DNA from: a virus | Length of the DNA stretch: 44,940 nt | IMG/VR virus record: IMGVR_UViG_3300038701_001000 | Coordinates: 1 to 44,940 of that record | Reading direction: 5' to 3' (one strand) | Part shown: positions 11,681 to 20,115 of the stretch, piece after piece | How the letters are laid out: every line of letters begins with the position of its first letter | Numbering within the stretch: the first letter of the stretch is position 1 | Notes under the pieces: generated by a model | Told to the model about the DNA's origin: nothing | What the model saw: only the letters and a program-made list of their open reading frames with translations | Database searches by the model: none | Program-made: the position numbers and the translations under genes

Positions 11681-13894
11681 CTACCTCACTGAGTTGCTCT
11701 GTTGAAAGTGTTCAAATGTCGGGTCAGGATGGTTCTTCATAACCCAAATCACCGGCATTGTCATCTCCGGTATAAGCGGCTTCGGTGACCTACCCCATTC
11801 ACGATAGCCGAGCCGGTCGAAGATCTGATCTATACGACCATGCGACGTCATTTTCACATTGCGGAGTTTCATCAGTTCTTCGAACGCATCCATATTGATC
11901 CATCCGCCTTTGAAACCGGACCGACCGGCATGTGACGCCTCAATGATTTCGTGCTCGATTGGTGAGCGGCTGATCTCAATCGCTTCCTGCGTCGCACTTG
12001 TCGTCGGCGCGCGGTGGCAAGCACCGGCCGGATCAAGGTGTGCCGGTATCGGATAGTTGAGCAACCAGTCACCGACCATTTGATATCCGCCTTCCTCTTG
12101 AAGCCAACGGTATAGGTCAGGGAAATACATTCCGTCCATCCCGTCTCGTGCCAAATCTTCGACCGACTGTTGACCGGTGTAGAAAATGGCGTACCGGCGA
12201 TCATTCATAGTCTTGATAATCGCGTCTTTATGGTTCGTACACATGAAGAAATTGGCGCGGTTATCGATCATGTATTTGTCGGTCGCCATGCGCCGGATCT
12301 CGATACGACGATTGGTGATCAGAGGTTTCATCACGTCAAGCATTTCCATCTTGCCGCGCATCGCCACCTCTTCAATGATGACCAGCAACATGTTCTCGAC
12401 GTAGCTGTTATACTTCTCACCCATTTGTGAAGCCGAAGGCATGTGGGTATATTGCTCGCCGACCAAATATGCGATGCATTCTGCCAGCATCGTCTTACCG
12501 TTACCTTCGACACCTTGCAGGACCGGCGCCCATTGCATCTTGTGTCCGGGGTTCTGAACAACCGATGCGCAATAAGCAATCAGTATCTCGCGATCAGCCG
12601 GGTTCGGTAGCAATTTGGCAAGGAACTCATGGAACCGATTGATGTCACCCGGATAGGTTTCGATCTCGGGTTTGACGTATACATTGACCTTGTCGTCTTC
12701 GATAAACGCGGGTGACATGTCCGGCCGGAACATGGTCGACTTGACCTTCGGAAAGCGCTTGACGGTGTTCTGAGTGAACGCTGTGAACGCCTCACGTGTC
12801 GGCCGCGTCCCGTCATCCATCATGGTGAAAAGATGACCGCCGTAATACGAATTGAATTGGTCCTTGCGGAGTATCGATCCGTCCGGAACAAGGATGCCGT
12901 TCTGGTCACGAATATAGACACACCCGTCGAAGTATTCTTCCATCTCGGGTATCGATAGAAACGCCTCATGATCCGTGTAATCCGTACCGCGAGACTTCTG
13001 TGGGACGTCATATACTTTCTGCGTCAACCGCGCAGCTTTTTGGATCGTCTCGTGCCGGTAATCCTCGCGCTTTTCATACTTCGGCCGCATCAATCCGGAC
13101 TGCCGGAAAAGACGGTCCATGCGCGGCATGTCCTTGCCCGTCCAGAATGCGAGTTGACACATAAGTGCCATGTCGGCCGACGAATGATCGAACGCGCCTT
13201 TACCATCATAGGCGGGCCATTTATTACCAAGAATTTCAGGCGTCGCTTCCCATAGATCCTTGAAGGTCACGCCCTCGCCAAATGCCGACGCGGTGTTCTG
13301 CGAACGCATCGCCATGTTCAACAGGTTACCGTCGTCTTCCGGGCCCGTGTAGCGTTCATCAACACCATCCGGCAGCTCACCAAGGAACTCGCGTTGCGGT
13401 ACGAGTTTGAGTAGCTGGTTCGTCCAGTCGACATCATTCGCAACGCCGTTGATGCGTGACCATCCTTGACTACCAAACGCTATAAAGCGTTCTTTGATAT
13501 AGAATTCGAGCCACCCGTCCCATTTGTTCTTACGGTCGAGCAACTTAGATTTGTCGCACCAACCCATGACATGCAGGCCATTGCCGGACTGAGACAGTTC
13601 ACCCCACGCACCGGCAAAGGATTGGAAGATTGCCGACGCTTCGTTGGTCCACGCACCGCTTTCATCGCGACACTTGTCAAGGTCGAGAAAAAACCACGGA
13701 TCGTTTTCGGTGACGGCAAATGCCACCGGATGACCGGATGCATAAGCCTGATCGTATGTGATCCAATTGGCCGGATCGTGAGCGCTACAGCGACGCCCGT
13801 CTGCTAGTCGAAAAGGAACCTTTTGAGGATCACCCTTCTCATCATACTCAATTCGCCAATTAAGGAATTGAGCGGGTAAACCTTCCGGAATCAT
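11681..13894 (-). CDS. Bifunctional primase-polymerase / SF3 helicase
   Basis: 737 residues. The N-terminal 170 residues match the PrimPol domain of the NrS-1 phage type: FFLDLDKC with Asp71/Asp73 as metal ligands and SGNGLHVMGW with His108. The C-terminal half is a superfamily 3-type helicase of the DUF5906/D5 group: Walker A GVEGNGKT (461-468), Walker B IIEEV (about 506-510) and sensor FMCTNH. It would make primers, possibly extend them, and unwind DNA at the fork. It sits between the TetR-like gene and the endolysin. Together with the DNA polymerase, SSB and GapR of the opposing operon it forms the replisome. Confidence 0.85.
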   Translation of the reverse strand: MIPEGLPAQFLNWRIEYDEKGDPQKVPFRLADGRRCSAHDPANWITYDQAYASGHPVAFAVTENDPWFFLDLDKCRDESGAWTNEASAIFQSFAGAWGELSQSGNGLHVMGWCDKSKLLDRKNKWDGWLEFYIKERFIAFGSQGWSRINGVANDVDWTNQLLKLVPQREFLGELPDGVDERYTGPEDDGNLLNMAMRSQNTASAFGEGVTFKDLWEATPEILGNKWPAYDGKGAFDHSSADMALMCQLAFWTGKDMPRMDRLFRQSGLMRPKYEKREDYRHETIQKAARLTQKVYDVPQKSRGTDYTDHEAFLSIPEMEEYFDGCVYIRDQNGILVPDGSILRKDQFNSYYGGHLFTMMDDGTRPTREAFTAFTQNTVKRFPKVKSTMFRPDMSPAFIEDDKVNVYVKPEIETYPGDINRFHEFLAKLLPNPADREILIAYCASVVQNPGHKMQWAPVLQGVEGNGKTMLAECIAYLVGEQYTHMPSASQMGEKYNSYVENMLLVIIEEVAMRGKMEMLDVMKPLITNRRIEIRRMATDKYMIDNRANFFMCTNHKDAIIKTMNDRRYAIFYTGQQSVEDLARDGMDGMYFPDLYRWLQEEGGYQMVGDWLLNYPIPAHLDPAGACHRAPTTSATQEAIEISRSPIEHEIIEASHAGRSGFKGGWINMDAFEELMKLRNVKMTSHGRIDQIFDRLGYREWGRSPKPLIPEMTMPVIWVMKNHPDPTFEHFQQSNSVR

Positions 13895-13910
13895 TGTTAC
13901 GCATCATCTC

Positions 13911-14162
13911 TCAGTATCCAAGCTTTTGACCGTGCTCTTTGACTTCGGCCTTGCAGTTTGGGTCTGCAATGATTTCCGAGCATAGAGCTTGCACAGTACC
14001 AAAATATTTCCGCACTGTGTGTTTGGATGTATCAACTTGACACCGGTCTGCAACGTTGTCAAACGTCACTTCAAGAATACCTTTCTCGTTCGCCAGCGCT
14101 ACCGCCGCGTCGAGAATAACTAAGCGCCGGACGCGCGGACTAAATCGTCTCACTTCGGACAT
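13911..14162 (-). CDS. TetR-like DNA-binding domain protein
   Basis: 83 residues. Residues 12-62 match the N-terminal helix-turn-helix of TetR regulators: a helix ILDAAVALANEKG, then VTFDNVADRCQVD as the turn region, and TVRKYFGTVQAL as the recognition and following helix. The large ligand-binding domain of TetR proteins is absent, so it is a bare DNA-binding domain with a short basic tail. It is the only obvious transcription factor in the window and so a candidate for binding the palindromes of the left arm. Its ATG overlaps the upstream stop (TAATG). Confidence 0.65.
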   Translation of the reverse strand: MSEVRRFSPRVRRLVILDAAVALANEKGILEVTFDNVADRCQVDTSKHTVRKYFGTVQALCSEIIADPNCKAEVKEHGQKLGY

Positions 14163-14566
14163 TATCTCATCTCTTTTAGTGTGTGGATTGTACCGACTGG
14201 ATACCCGGCGTAATGCACGTCATAGATTAACCCAAGCACGTCGACGTTCTCCGACAGTTTGGCTTGCTCCATCATATACTCAGCTTGGTCATAATCTTGA
14301 CCAAAATGGATATCGATGATCTCGTCTTTCGTGACGTTTCTCGCCACGAGCCACCAGCGTTTCTCACCGGGAATGGTGTCAAGATCCCACGCAATAAGAT
14401 TCGCGTGGTTCGTCCGACACATCCCGTTATAACCGAACATTCGCATTGCATAAATATCGTCGCAATACGCGCAGACCGCGCCAAACTTGACGGTCAGGAT
14501 TTTCCACCTTCGACCGTCTTCATCCAACGCAACCCTGTGGACATCTTGTTCGGTTACATCTTTCAT
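14162..14566 (-). CDS. Hypothetical protein with possible zinc site
   Basis: 134 residues from ATG 14566 (MKDVTEQDV), which overlaps the TGA of the VRR-NUC gene as ATGA; the frame extends further upstream under that gene. CAYCDD and a later C-x-x-x-H (CRTNH), 16 residues apart, could bind zinc. The rest alternates beta strands with an acidic C-terminal helix. It lies between a nuclease and a DNA-binding protein, so a role in DNA metabolism is plausible. Not recognised. Confidence 0.65.
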   Translation of the reverse strand: MKDVTEQDVHRVALDEDGRRWKILTVKFGAVCAYCDDIYAMRMFGYNGMCRTNHANLIAWDLDTIPGEKRWWLVARNVTKDEIIDIHFGQDYDQAEYMMEQAKLSENVDVLGLIYDVHYAGYPVGTIHTLKEMR

Positions 14567-14955
14567 AGTCCGACGTCCTTCACACTCTGCGCGAACACAC
14601 CGTAACCCCCATGCTGGTTTACCCAATCTAAGAAGTTACGTTGTGCATCGCATCTCGCGAATTCCCCTCTGTTGGTCTCGTTCGGAAAAGTCCATCCGGG
14701 TCGCTTTGCTTCGACTGCGAGGAACTGACCGAGTATCTTACCAACCATGTCTTCCGTTATGATCACAGGGCGGATGCCGATGAGATCTGACGATTTGAAT
14801 TTCTTGTTGATCCGGGCACTATCGTTACCGAGACCATACCGAATGACGCGACCCGTATCATCTGTGCAGGCGCCAACATTGTTCCGAAGAACGGGCGCAC
14901 CGACAGAGGCTAGATGCAGTCGAATGTCTTGCTGTACGCTAGCTTCTGTTGACAC
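14563..14955 (-). CDS. VRR-NUC domain nuclease
   Basis: 130 residues from a GTG at 14955 (VSTEASVQQD), with AGGCGG upstream; a longer frame to 15057 gives a low-complexity Arg/His leader that is simply the shadow of the proline codons in the overlapping gene. The family signs are VGAPVLRNNVGA with GLGN, then SDLIGI and AVEAKRPGW, the D and ExK of the PD-(D/E)XK nuclease fold, and a final QRNFLDWVNQHGGYGVFA. VRR-NUC proteins act on branched DNA such as Holliday junctions or flaps. It accompanies PrimPol and a superfamily 2 helicase, as in many phage replication modules. Confidence 0.75.
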   Translation of the reverse strand: MSTEASVQQDIRLHLASVGAPVLRNNVGACTDDTGRVIRYGLGNDSARINKKFKSSDLIGIRPVIITEDMVGKILGQFLAVEAKRPGWTFPNETNRGEFARCDAQRNFLDWVNQHGGYGVFAQSVKDVGL

Positions 14956-15124
14956 TTGAGCCGCCTGCCGGTGGTGGTGCGGGTGGCGGTGGTGGCGCCT
15001 CGAACGTTGGCCGCGGGTTTTGATTGAACGGCAACGGCGTTTCGGTCCGATTGACATAGCGAACCGTGACCGCGCACATGAACAGAATGAGTAACACGAC
15101 CCATGTTCCGATAAACCAGCTCAT
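14939..15124 (-). CDS. Small single-span membrane protein, Pro-rich tail
   Basis: 61 residues. Residues 3-21 (WFIGTWVVLLILFMCAVTV) form one transmembrane segment. The C-terminal half is rich in Pro (an AP-PPPPP-A run) and would be extended. The ATG overlaps the TGA of the upstream gene as ATGA, and the 3' end overlaps the VRR-NUC start by 17 bp. It is one of three small membrane or basic proteins grouped between helicase and nuclease. Role unknown. Confidence 0.6.
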   Translation of the reverse strand: MSWFIGTWVVLLILFMCAVTVRYVNRTETPLPFNQNPRPTFEAPPPPPAPPPAGGSSVNRS

Positions 15125-15420
15125 CGTGTCACCAGCTCAGGTTTAGCTGAAGGACGGTCGCGCTCCGGACCTTGTACCAACGTCACGTTCTTCAGCGTCA
15201 GCCAAATCATAACGACGTGGATCATGGTGATGAACACCAACGCGATAAGGAACGCGTAGAACTGCTGAAGGCCGGGGAATGTTACAAGTGTAAACACGAA
15301 CGCGGCGGCGAAATAAACCGACGCTCGAATGACGGCGTCGCGCTCAGTCATACCAGCTTTGGTGAAGAGGTTCTTTGCCGTATCCACGACATAAGACCAT
15401 CCGACTTTAATCCAGTTCAT
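15121..15420 (-). CDS. Two-span membrane protein, 99 aa
   Basis: An amphipathic N-terminal helix (MNWIKVGWSYVVDTAKNLF) is followed by two hydrophobic spans at about 32-50 (SVYFAAAFVFTLVTF) and 55-76 (FYAFLIALVFITMIHVVMIWL). Both ends should be cytoplasmic. It overlaps both neighbours by four bases (ATGA). It could anchor replication proteins at the membrane, since it is transcribed within that operon, but this is only inferred from position. Confidence 0.65.
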   Translation of the reverse strand: MNWIKVGWSYVVDTAKNLFTKAGMTERDAVIRASVYFAAAFVFTLVTFPGLQQFYAFLIALVFITMIHVVMIWLTLKNVTLVQGPERDRPSAKPELVTR

Positions 15421-15743
15421 GAGAAAGCTCCCCGCTGTTGAACAACGCGTGTCTTGCGTCGCATGTTTTTCGTGGTGTTCCGCTTGTGCTCCATGCGAGC
15501 CTCAAAGCGACGTTGCTGCCGGGTATCGGCGTAAACGGTCGGCGCCTGTTTCTTACGCTTGCGCCACGCACCTTTTTTGCTCACACCAGACTTCCGGATA
15601 CGGTTCTCACGTTTACCCGGTTTAGGGATTGGATCGGGACGGACCTCAATCGGTGCGCCTTCGTTCTTGACCGATGCGCCTGCGACCATAGCAATCCCTG
15701 CCATGCCGACCAGTGAGCGCATTACGTGTGATACCTTTTTCAT
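15417..15743 (-). CDS. Basic protein with N-terminal hydrophobic segment
   Basis: 108 residues with a good ribosome binding site (AAAGGAT). Residues 5-24 contain a hydrophobic stretch (VMRSLVGMAGIAMVAGASV) that could be a signal peptide or anchor. The remainder is extremely basic, with many Lys/Arg clusters and Gln, and would bind nucleic acid or acidic membranes. Start is 15 bp after the helicase stop. No family recognised. Confidence 0.6.
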   Translation of the reverse strand: MKKVSHVMRSLVGMAGIAMVAGASVKNEGAPIEVRPDPIPKPGKRENRIRKSGVSKKGAWRKRKKQAPTVYADTRQQRRFEARMEHKRNTTKNMRRKTRVVQQRGAFS

Positions 15744-15758
15744 CTCGCGTATCCTTTG

Positions 15759-17444
15759 TTATCCGTAGTTATCATTGTTTCTACTTACCACCTTTTCATT
15801 GAGCGTCAAGGCGTTTTTTGCGTTTAATGTTTGAGCCGTCATAATATCAACACCGAACTTGTCATAGAACCGCCGATGGATCTCGCTATCCATGATGGCC
15901 GGATCAGGCAAACCATCTCGCCGTGTGATCATGTCACGCCAGTATCCGGCCCATAATGTGATATTATAACGTAACAGGGTTTGAGCCTCTTGCCGTTCGA
16001 AATGTCGATTATGGATCGCTTTTTCGGCCGGTGTGTTCCGCAGATGGTGGGGGACAACCGGCAACCCGTCGACGCGTTCAATCTCACCTCGCATCTCAGC
16101 AAGAATTTCTGGTGACAGTTCGATAAGATCGCCCGCAACTTGTTCGGGCATGGTGCGTTCCGCGGGCTCTTTCTTATGACCACAGTGCGGACATGCCGGG
16201 CGGACTGCCTCATAGACATAGAAGCAACTTTCGCACGTCGTGACTTTGACAACATCGAGATCAATAACCCGTCCACGTTTGCCGCGCTCTGTAGACTCTA
16301 ATGTCCATCCGTTATAGGCGTCTGGCAGACCATAAAACTTACCGAAATGACCAACGTTACCAGCATGATCAATGATCGTTCCTACCTTGCCGCTGTCCGA
16401 GCCTTTCGTCAGAGCCCGGAAAAACTGTTGTGTATAGAGTACGAAGCTTTTCGTTGGCCGGGCCATTATGACGACTTCAATTCCTTCGACGTTAAGCCCC
16501 TCCCCAAAAAGATCGACATTGACGAGAACTTTGAAGACACCCCGCTCGAATTTATCCATGATCGCCTTGCGGGCCACCTTGGCAGTTTTACCGCTGACCA
16601 TCTCAGCGCTAACGCCAGCCTCACGGTACGACGTAGCCAAGTCTTTAGCGTGTTCGACATCTACGGCGAAGACCACGGCTTGCTGACCGGGCGTATATCT
16701 GAGGTAGGATTGGACACAGTCGCCAGTGATGGTCGATTTGTCCTTGGCTTCGGTCAACGCTTTCTGAGTAAAGTCCCCCTTTGACCCGACCTTAATCGCC
16801 GACCGATCAATAGAGGATGGTGGCGCGACAATGCGGTAATCGCAGATGAAACCTTCATCAATGAGCTGACGGGCTGTCACACCTTTGACCATGAAATCGA
16901 AGATACCACCTTGACTGCGCGATAACGATTTGCGGTCGGTTCGTCCGGGTGTCGCAGTGAAACCGGCGCCACGCGCGTTCGGCATCTCAGCGATAACTTT
17001 ACCCCACATATTGTCAGGTAGAATGTGGTGCGCTTCATCAACCATCCACAATCCGACACGGGAAAATAAGGCACGAAGTTTTTCACGACGGGCGCCGATA
17101 GTCTGTACGCTACCGATGGTCACAATGCTGTTGCGATCAACGAATGAGCGCCCGAACTTTTTAACTTGCCGACTGATTATGTTTGAGATAACGTCGTCTG
17201 GTGCAATGAGATTGTGAGATACACCGAACTCCGCATAAGTCATGGCCAACTGACGAACGAGTTCTTCACGGTGAGCGATAAAGATGACACCCTGTCCAGC
17301 TTGAAAGAACGGTTCTGAGATCCAATAAGCCGTTGGCGTCTTACCAGAGCGCGGCGGACTGACGATAACACCGTTCTGATGACCCTGTGACCATCCCAAA
17401 CGTGTCTTCTCTATTAGATCTGATTGATACCATCTCGGTTGCAT
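15759..17444 (-). CDS. Superfamily 2 DEAH-box DNA helicase
   Basis: 561 residues from ATG 17444 (MQPRWYQSDL), preceded by CAGGAAA; the longer frame to 17498 would run through the promoter region. Motifs: a Q-like start (RWYQ), Walker A SPPRSGKT (about 29-36), DEAH in WMVDEAHHI, motif III FTATPGR, and QQFFRALTKG as motif VI. A C-terminal CxxC...CxxC (CESC and CPHC) forms a probable zinc ribbon. Such RAD3/ResIII-type helicases drive phage replication or recombination. It is the first gene of the leftward replication-lysis operon. Confidence 0.85.
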   Translation of the reverse strand: MQPRWYQSDLIEKTRLGWSQGHQNGVIVSPPRSGKTPTAYWISEPFFQAGQGVIFIAHREELVRQLAMTYAEFGVSHNLIAPDDVISNIISRQVKKFGRSFVDRNSIVTIGSVQTIGARREKLRALFSRVGLWMVDEAHHILPDNMWGKVIAEMPNARGAGFTATPGRTDRKSLSRSQGGIFDFMVKGVTARQLIDEGFICDYRIVAPPSSIDRSAIKVGSKGDFTQKALTEAKDKSTITGDCVQSYLRYTPGQQAVVFAVDVEHAKDLATSYREAGVSAEMVSGKTAKVARKAIMDKFERGVFKVLVNVDLFGEGLNVEGIEVVIMARPTKSFVLYTQQFFRALTKGSDSGKVGTIIDHAGNVGHFGKFYGLPDAYNGWTLESTERGKRGRVIDLDVVKVTTCESCFYVYEAVRPACPHCGHKKEPAERTMPEQVAGDLIELSPEILAEMRGEIERVDGLPVVPHHLRNTPAEKAIHNRHFERQEAQTLLRYNITLWAGYWRDMITRRDGLPDPAIMDSEIHRRFYDKFGVDIMTAQTLNAKNALTLNEKVVSRNNDNYG

Positions 17445-17466
17445 GTCATTTTCCTGTTGACTTATC

Positions 17467-17498
17467 ACTTGGTAGCAATTAGTAACGGGATCTGTCAA
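17467..17498 (-). promoter_or_regulatory. Possible leftward promoter of helicase operon
   Basis: A perfect TTGACA on the minus strand (17498-17493) lies about 50 bp before the helicase start, but the -10 after 17-18 bp (CTACCA or TACCAA) is poor. It could need an activator. The rightward gene at 17531 shares this 86-bp divergent gap, and I see no strong rightward promoter. Confidence 0.35.
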
Positions 17499-17530
17499 TA
17501 AGAGTTATTGGCTGAACAAGGAGAAATCTC

Positions 17531-18178
17531 ATGAGTAAGATCAGTATCACCATCGACGGTGAAACACTGGAAGAGGTTCGCGCCAACATGACCGAAATGC
17601 TTGGTCGGCTTGGTGGAACTGATTCTACACAGGTGGCGACCGACGCACCCGCGCCAGCAGCGGAAAAAACCGAAACACCAGCTACGCCAGCCGCCGCCCC
17701 CGCAGCAGCTCCGGCGCCAGCAAAAGGTGCGGATGAAGGTGACGCGGCAGTTGACGCCGATGGTATGCCTTATGATCCAGCGGTTCATGCTGCGACCCGG
17801 ACAATGACCGCCGATGGTCTTTGGAAGGCTCAGCGCGGTAAAGCCGCCGAGGCGAAAGCTGCCCGCGCAGCGTTCAAAGCTCAAGGCGCCAACGAAACAG
17901 CTCCGGCCGCTGCCGGTCTTCCGGGTGCCGCCGAAGAAAAAAGCACCGGTCTTCCGGGTGCCGAAAATCTTCCTGACGCCGACCCTGTAACGTTGGAAGA
18001 GGCTGTTGACATCGCTCAAAAAGCTCTTGGTGATAACGTCATCGACACACCGGGCTTGCTGGCAATGTATTCTGAGATCACCGGCAAAGCAGACGCCAAC
18101 GAAGCGTTCGCGGTGTTCCAGACAGACGAGACGGCTCGCGCCCGCCTTGTCGATGCAATTGAGGCGAAATACGAGTAA
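17531..18178 (+). CDS. Phage protein with Ala/Pro linker and DGxPYDPxxHA motif
   Basis: 215 residues; RBS AAGGAG 8 nt before ATG. A short N-terminal beta-helix part (MSKISITIDGETLEEVRANM) leads into a long Ala/Pro/Glu linker. Residues about 77-102 (DADGMPYDPAVHAATRTM and GLWKAQRG) match a motif common in proteins encoded beside phage replication and recombination genes (DxxGxPWDxRIHAxx then DGxWRxxRG). LPGA occurs twice, a variant of the LPGM peptide found in the following genes. The last 60 residues are helical. It is the first gene of the rightward replication operon. Function is not established; possibly an adaptor. Confidence 0.7.
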   Translation: MSKISITIDGETLEEVRANMTEMLGRLGGTDSTQVATDAPAPAAEKTETPATPAAAPAAAPAPAKGADEGDAAVDADGMPYDPAVHAATRTMTADGLWKAQRGKAAEAKAARAAFKAQGANETAPAAAGLPGAAEEKSTGLPGAENLPDADPVTLEEAVDIAQKALGDNVIDTPGLLAMYSEITGKADANEAFAVFQTDETARARLVDAIEAKYE

Positions 18179-18203
18179 CCGTGAAACTCGTGCCTTAATA
18201 AAA

Positions 18204-18250
18204 GTCGGTCGCGGAAATAGGTTATCGTACACCTTCCCGCCGCGACCGAC
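18204..18250. promoter_or_regulatory. 11-bp perfect inverted repeat with 25-nt loop
   Basis: GTCGGTCGCGG (18204-18214) and its exact complement (18240-18250) enclose 25 nt between the first gene of the operon and the DUF2800 gene. The rightward stem is not followed by T, so it is not a simple terminator; on the minus strand a T-rich TTTTATTA follows. It could be an attenuator, an mRNA stabiliser or processing site. Confidence 0.55.
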
Positions 18251-18273
18251 CGATAACTATAAGAGATGAGACA

Positions 18274-19368
18274 ATGTATTCAGGCGTATTAAGACCATCC
18301 AGTGCTGACATATGGACCAAGTGTTCCGGTCAGCCATTGCTAACCGAACGGCTCCCGGTGCGGGACGATACGTCGGATGAAGCAATGCAGGGAACATGTG
18401 CAGCATGGCTTGCCGATCACGTTCTTCGTGGCAACGCCTTGAACTGCCGATCTATGGTCGGCGAAGTATGCCCGGAAAATAACTGGCCGGTCGACTATGA
18501 GATGGCGAACCACATCCAAGGGTACGTTGACACCATTGTTGCGCGAGGCGGTGATATCGCTTCCGAAGAAAGAGTTTATCTAACAGATCGCATCCACGGA
18601 ACACCCGATTGTTATGCGTTTCTGACACCGACCAATGAGCTGTTCGTTGACGATCTGAAATACGGATATGGTATCGTTGAACCGACGTCCGTACAGGTTG
18701 CAATCTATGCGGCCGCGATCATGCTATTACTTTTCAATCGCGACATCAGATGCACCCGAATTCACATCGGGATTTACCAACCGCGAGCCTTCCACCCGGA
18801 AGGAATTTACCGCCAACGGACCGTCACTTTCGACGCGATGTATGGTGAGGCAACAGAGATCATCGCAGCCGGTGAAAAGTGTCTCGAAGCCGATCCGCTA
18901 CTGACACCCGGCAAGCATTGTAAGTATTGCCCGATGGCGCATCTTTGCCCGGCCGTATCCAATGAGTTGTACGATGTCGCGACGGTTATTCGGTCGCACC
19001 AAGCTCGACATCTCAGCAATGTGGAAATGACCGAGCAACTGAATTTCATCGACATGCTCGAAGACATGGTGAACGGTTTTAAGAACGGCGTGAAGTCCGA
19101 AGCCCTAGCCCGTATCGAAGAGGGTCAAAGCATACCCGGATGGCAAATGAAGCATGGCGTTGGCAACCGTCGTTGGAAGTACGATAGGGCCACCACCCGT
19201 GTATTGACGGGTATAGATGCCGCAGCCGACAGCATGGCCACACCGGCAGCGATGGAGCGCGCGGGTCATGATCCGGCCTTGATCAATCTCGTTACAGAAA
19301 AGCCGTCGACCAAGGCTAAATTGGTCAAACTATCGAACAATCACTTCGCAAAGCAGTTTGGAGAATAG
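18274..19368 (+). CDS. DUF2800 family PD-(D/E)XK nuclease
   Basis: 364 residues. The start (GVLRPSSADIWTKCSGQP) and following segment resemble the DUF2800 family, relatives of Cas4/RecB nucleases. Signs are the Glu before the G(T)xD element (EERVYLTDRIHGTPDCYAF), the DLKYGYG motif (D-x-K) and a final Cys-rich part CKYCPMAHLCPA that, with the early Cys, could hold an iron-sulfur cluster or zinc as in Cas4. It would process DNA ends during recombination or replication. It is normally found next to DUF2815 and a DNA polymerase, as here, where the polymerase is four small genes downstream. Confidence 0.8.
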   Translation: MYSGVLRPSSADIWTKCSGQPLLTERLPVRDDTSDEAMQGTCAAWLADHVLRGNALNCRSMVGEVCPENNWPVDYEMANHIQGYVDTIVARGGDIASEERVYLTDRIHGTPDCYAFLTPTNELFVDDLKYGYGIVEPTSVQVAIYAAAIMLLLFNRDIRCTRIHIGIYQPRAFHPEGIYRQRTVTFDAMYGEATEIIAAGEKCLEADPLLTPGKHCKYCPMAHLCPAVSNELYDVATVIRSHQARHLSNVEMTEQLNFIDMLEDMVNGFKNGVKSEALARIEEGQSIPGWQMKHGVGNRRWKYDRATTRVLTGIDAAADSMATPAAMERAGHDPALINLVTEKPSTKAKLVKLSNNHFAKQFGE

Positions 19369-19370
19369 AG

Positions 19371-19820
19371 ATGAGTAAGCGACCAATTGAGATCCTTTTC
19401 ATGGAAGAGTTCGGTGGAGCGACGCAGCGCGTTGATCCGGGCAATCCGAACATCACATCGTTCGAGATGGAGCAGTTCTGTCACTTCATGGCGAACCGCG
19501 CCGGATGGTGGATGAACGCTCAGACCGGCGAAGATCTGCGAGTCGACCAGAACTTCAACATCCCCGAGAAACTGATGCTTATCGTCAGTGAGATCGCGGA
19601 AGGGATGGAAGGTGTGCGTAAAGATCTGATGGACGATAAGCTGCCGCACCGTGAAATGCTCGAAGTGGAACTCGCCGATGCGGTCATTCGCATCTTCGAT
19701 CTTGCCGGTGCTCTTGGTTACAACGTCACCGAAGCGATGTGGGAAAAGCTCGAATTCAACGCGCAGCGAGCGGACCACAAACTTGAAGCGCGTCAAGCAG
19801 AGGGTGGTAAGAAATTCTAA
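19371..19820 (+). CDS. MazG-like nucleotide pyrophosphohydrolase
   Basis: 149 residues. The family metal-binding pattern is seen: KLMLIVSEIAEGMEGVRKDL (ExxE type) and, after about 18 residues, LEVELADAVIRIFDL (ExxD). These acidic residues coordinate Mg2+ for hydrolysis of NTP to NMP and pyrophosphate. In phages such enzymes may remove modified nucleotides or alter the (p)ppGpp pool; the substrate cannot be told here. It overlaps the GapR gene by one base (TAATG). Confidence 0.8.
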   Translation: MSKRPIEILFMEEFGGATQRVDPGNPNITSFEMEQFCHFMANRAGWWMNAQTGEDLRVDQNFNIPEKLMLIVSEIAEGMEGVRKDLMDDKLPHREMLEVELADAVIRIFDLAGALGYNVTEAMWEKLEFNAQRADHKLEARQAEGGKKF

Positions 19821-20113
19821 TGTCTCAAAACTACGATGGCGATCTGACGCAAACCGCCCGTGAAAAACTTCGGATGACCGTTGAACGTATCGAGCGGCTT
19901 GAAGACGAAAAGAAAGAAATCGCTGAGCAGATCAAAGAGGTTTATGGTGAAGCAAAAGCCGTTGGTTATGACACGAAAGTTCTTCGCGATGTTATCAAAC
20001 GCCGCAAGGCGGACAAAGACGAACTCAACGAACATGAAGCCATTCTCGAAGTCTACGAAGACGCGTTGATCTATGACAAGAACGGCGACATCGTTGCTCT
20101 ACCGGGCATGTGA
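19820..20113 (+). CDS. gapR: GapR (DUF2312) homologue with C-terminal LPGM
   Basis: 97 residues. Residues 10-85 match GapR: MTVERIERLEDEKKEIAEQI, then VYGEAKAVGYDTKVLRDVIKRRK and EHEAILEVYEDAL. In Caulobacter GapR is a nucleoid protein that binds overtwisted AT-rich DNA and supports topoisomerases. A phage copy would suit positively supercoiled DNA ahead of phage forks or RNA polymerase. The last four residues are LPGM, which is not part of the host protein as I know it and which recurs at the ends of two other genes of this operon. The homology points to an alphaproteobacterial host. Confidence 0.85.
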   Translation: MSQNYDGDLTQTAREKLRMTVERIERLEDEKKEIAEQIKEVYGEAKAVGYDTKVLRDVIKRRKADKDELNEHEAILEVYEDALIYDKNGDIVALPGM

Positions 20114-20115
20114 TT

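Noticed and set aside
13911-14162. TetR-like protein as a lysogeny repressor
   Set aside because: It lies in the replication operon, lacks a ligand domain, and no integrase or partition gene is present, so a lysogeny role has no support.
17495-18232. 245-codon minus-strand frame
   Set aside because: Opposite the Ala/Pro-rich first gene of the replication operon; composition (Cys, Arg, Gly) is typical of an antisense shadow.
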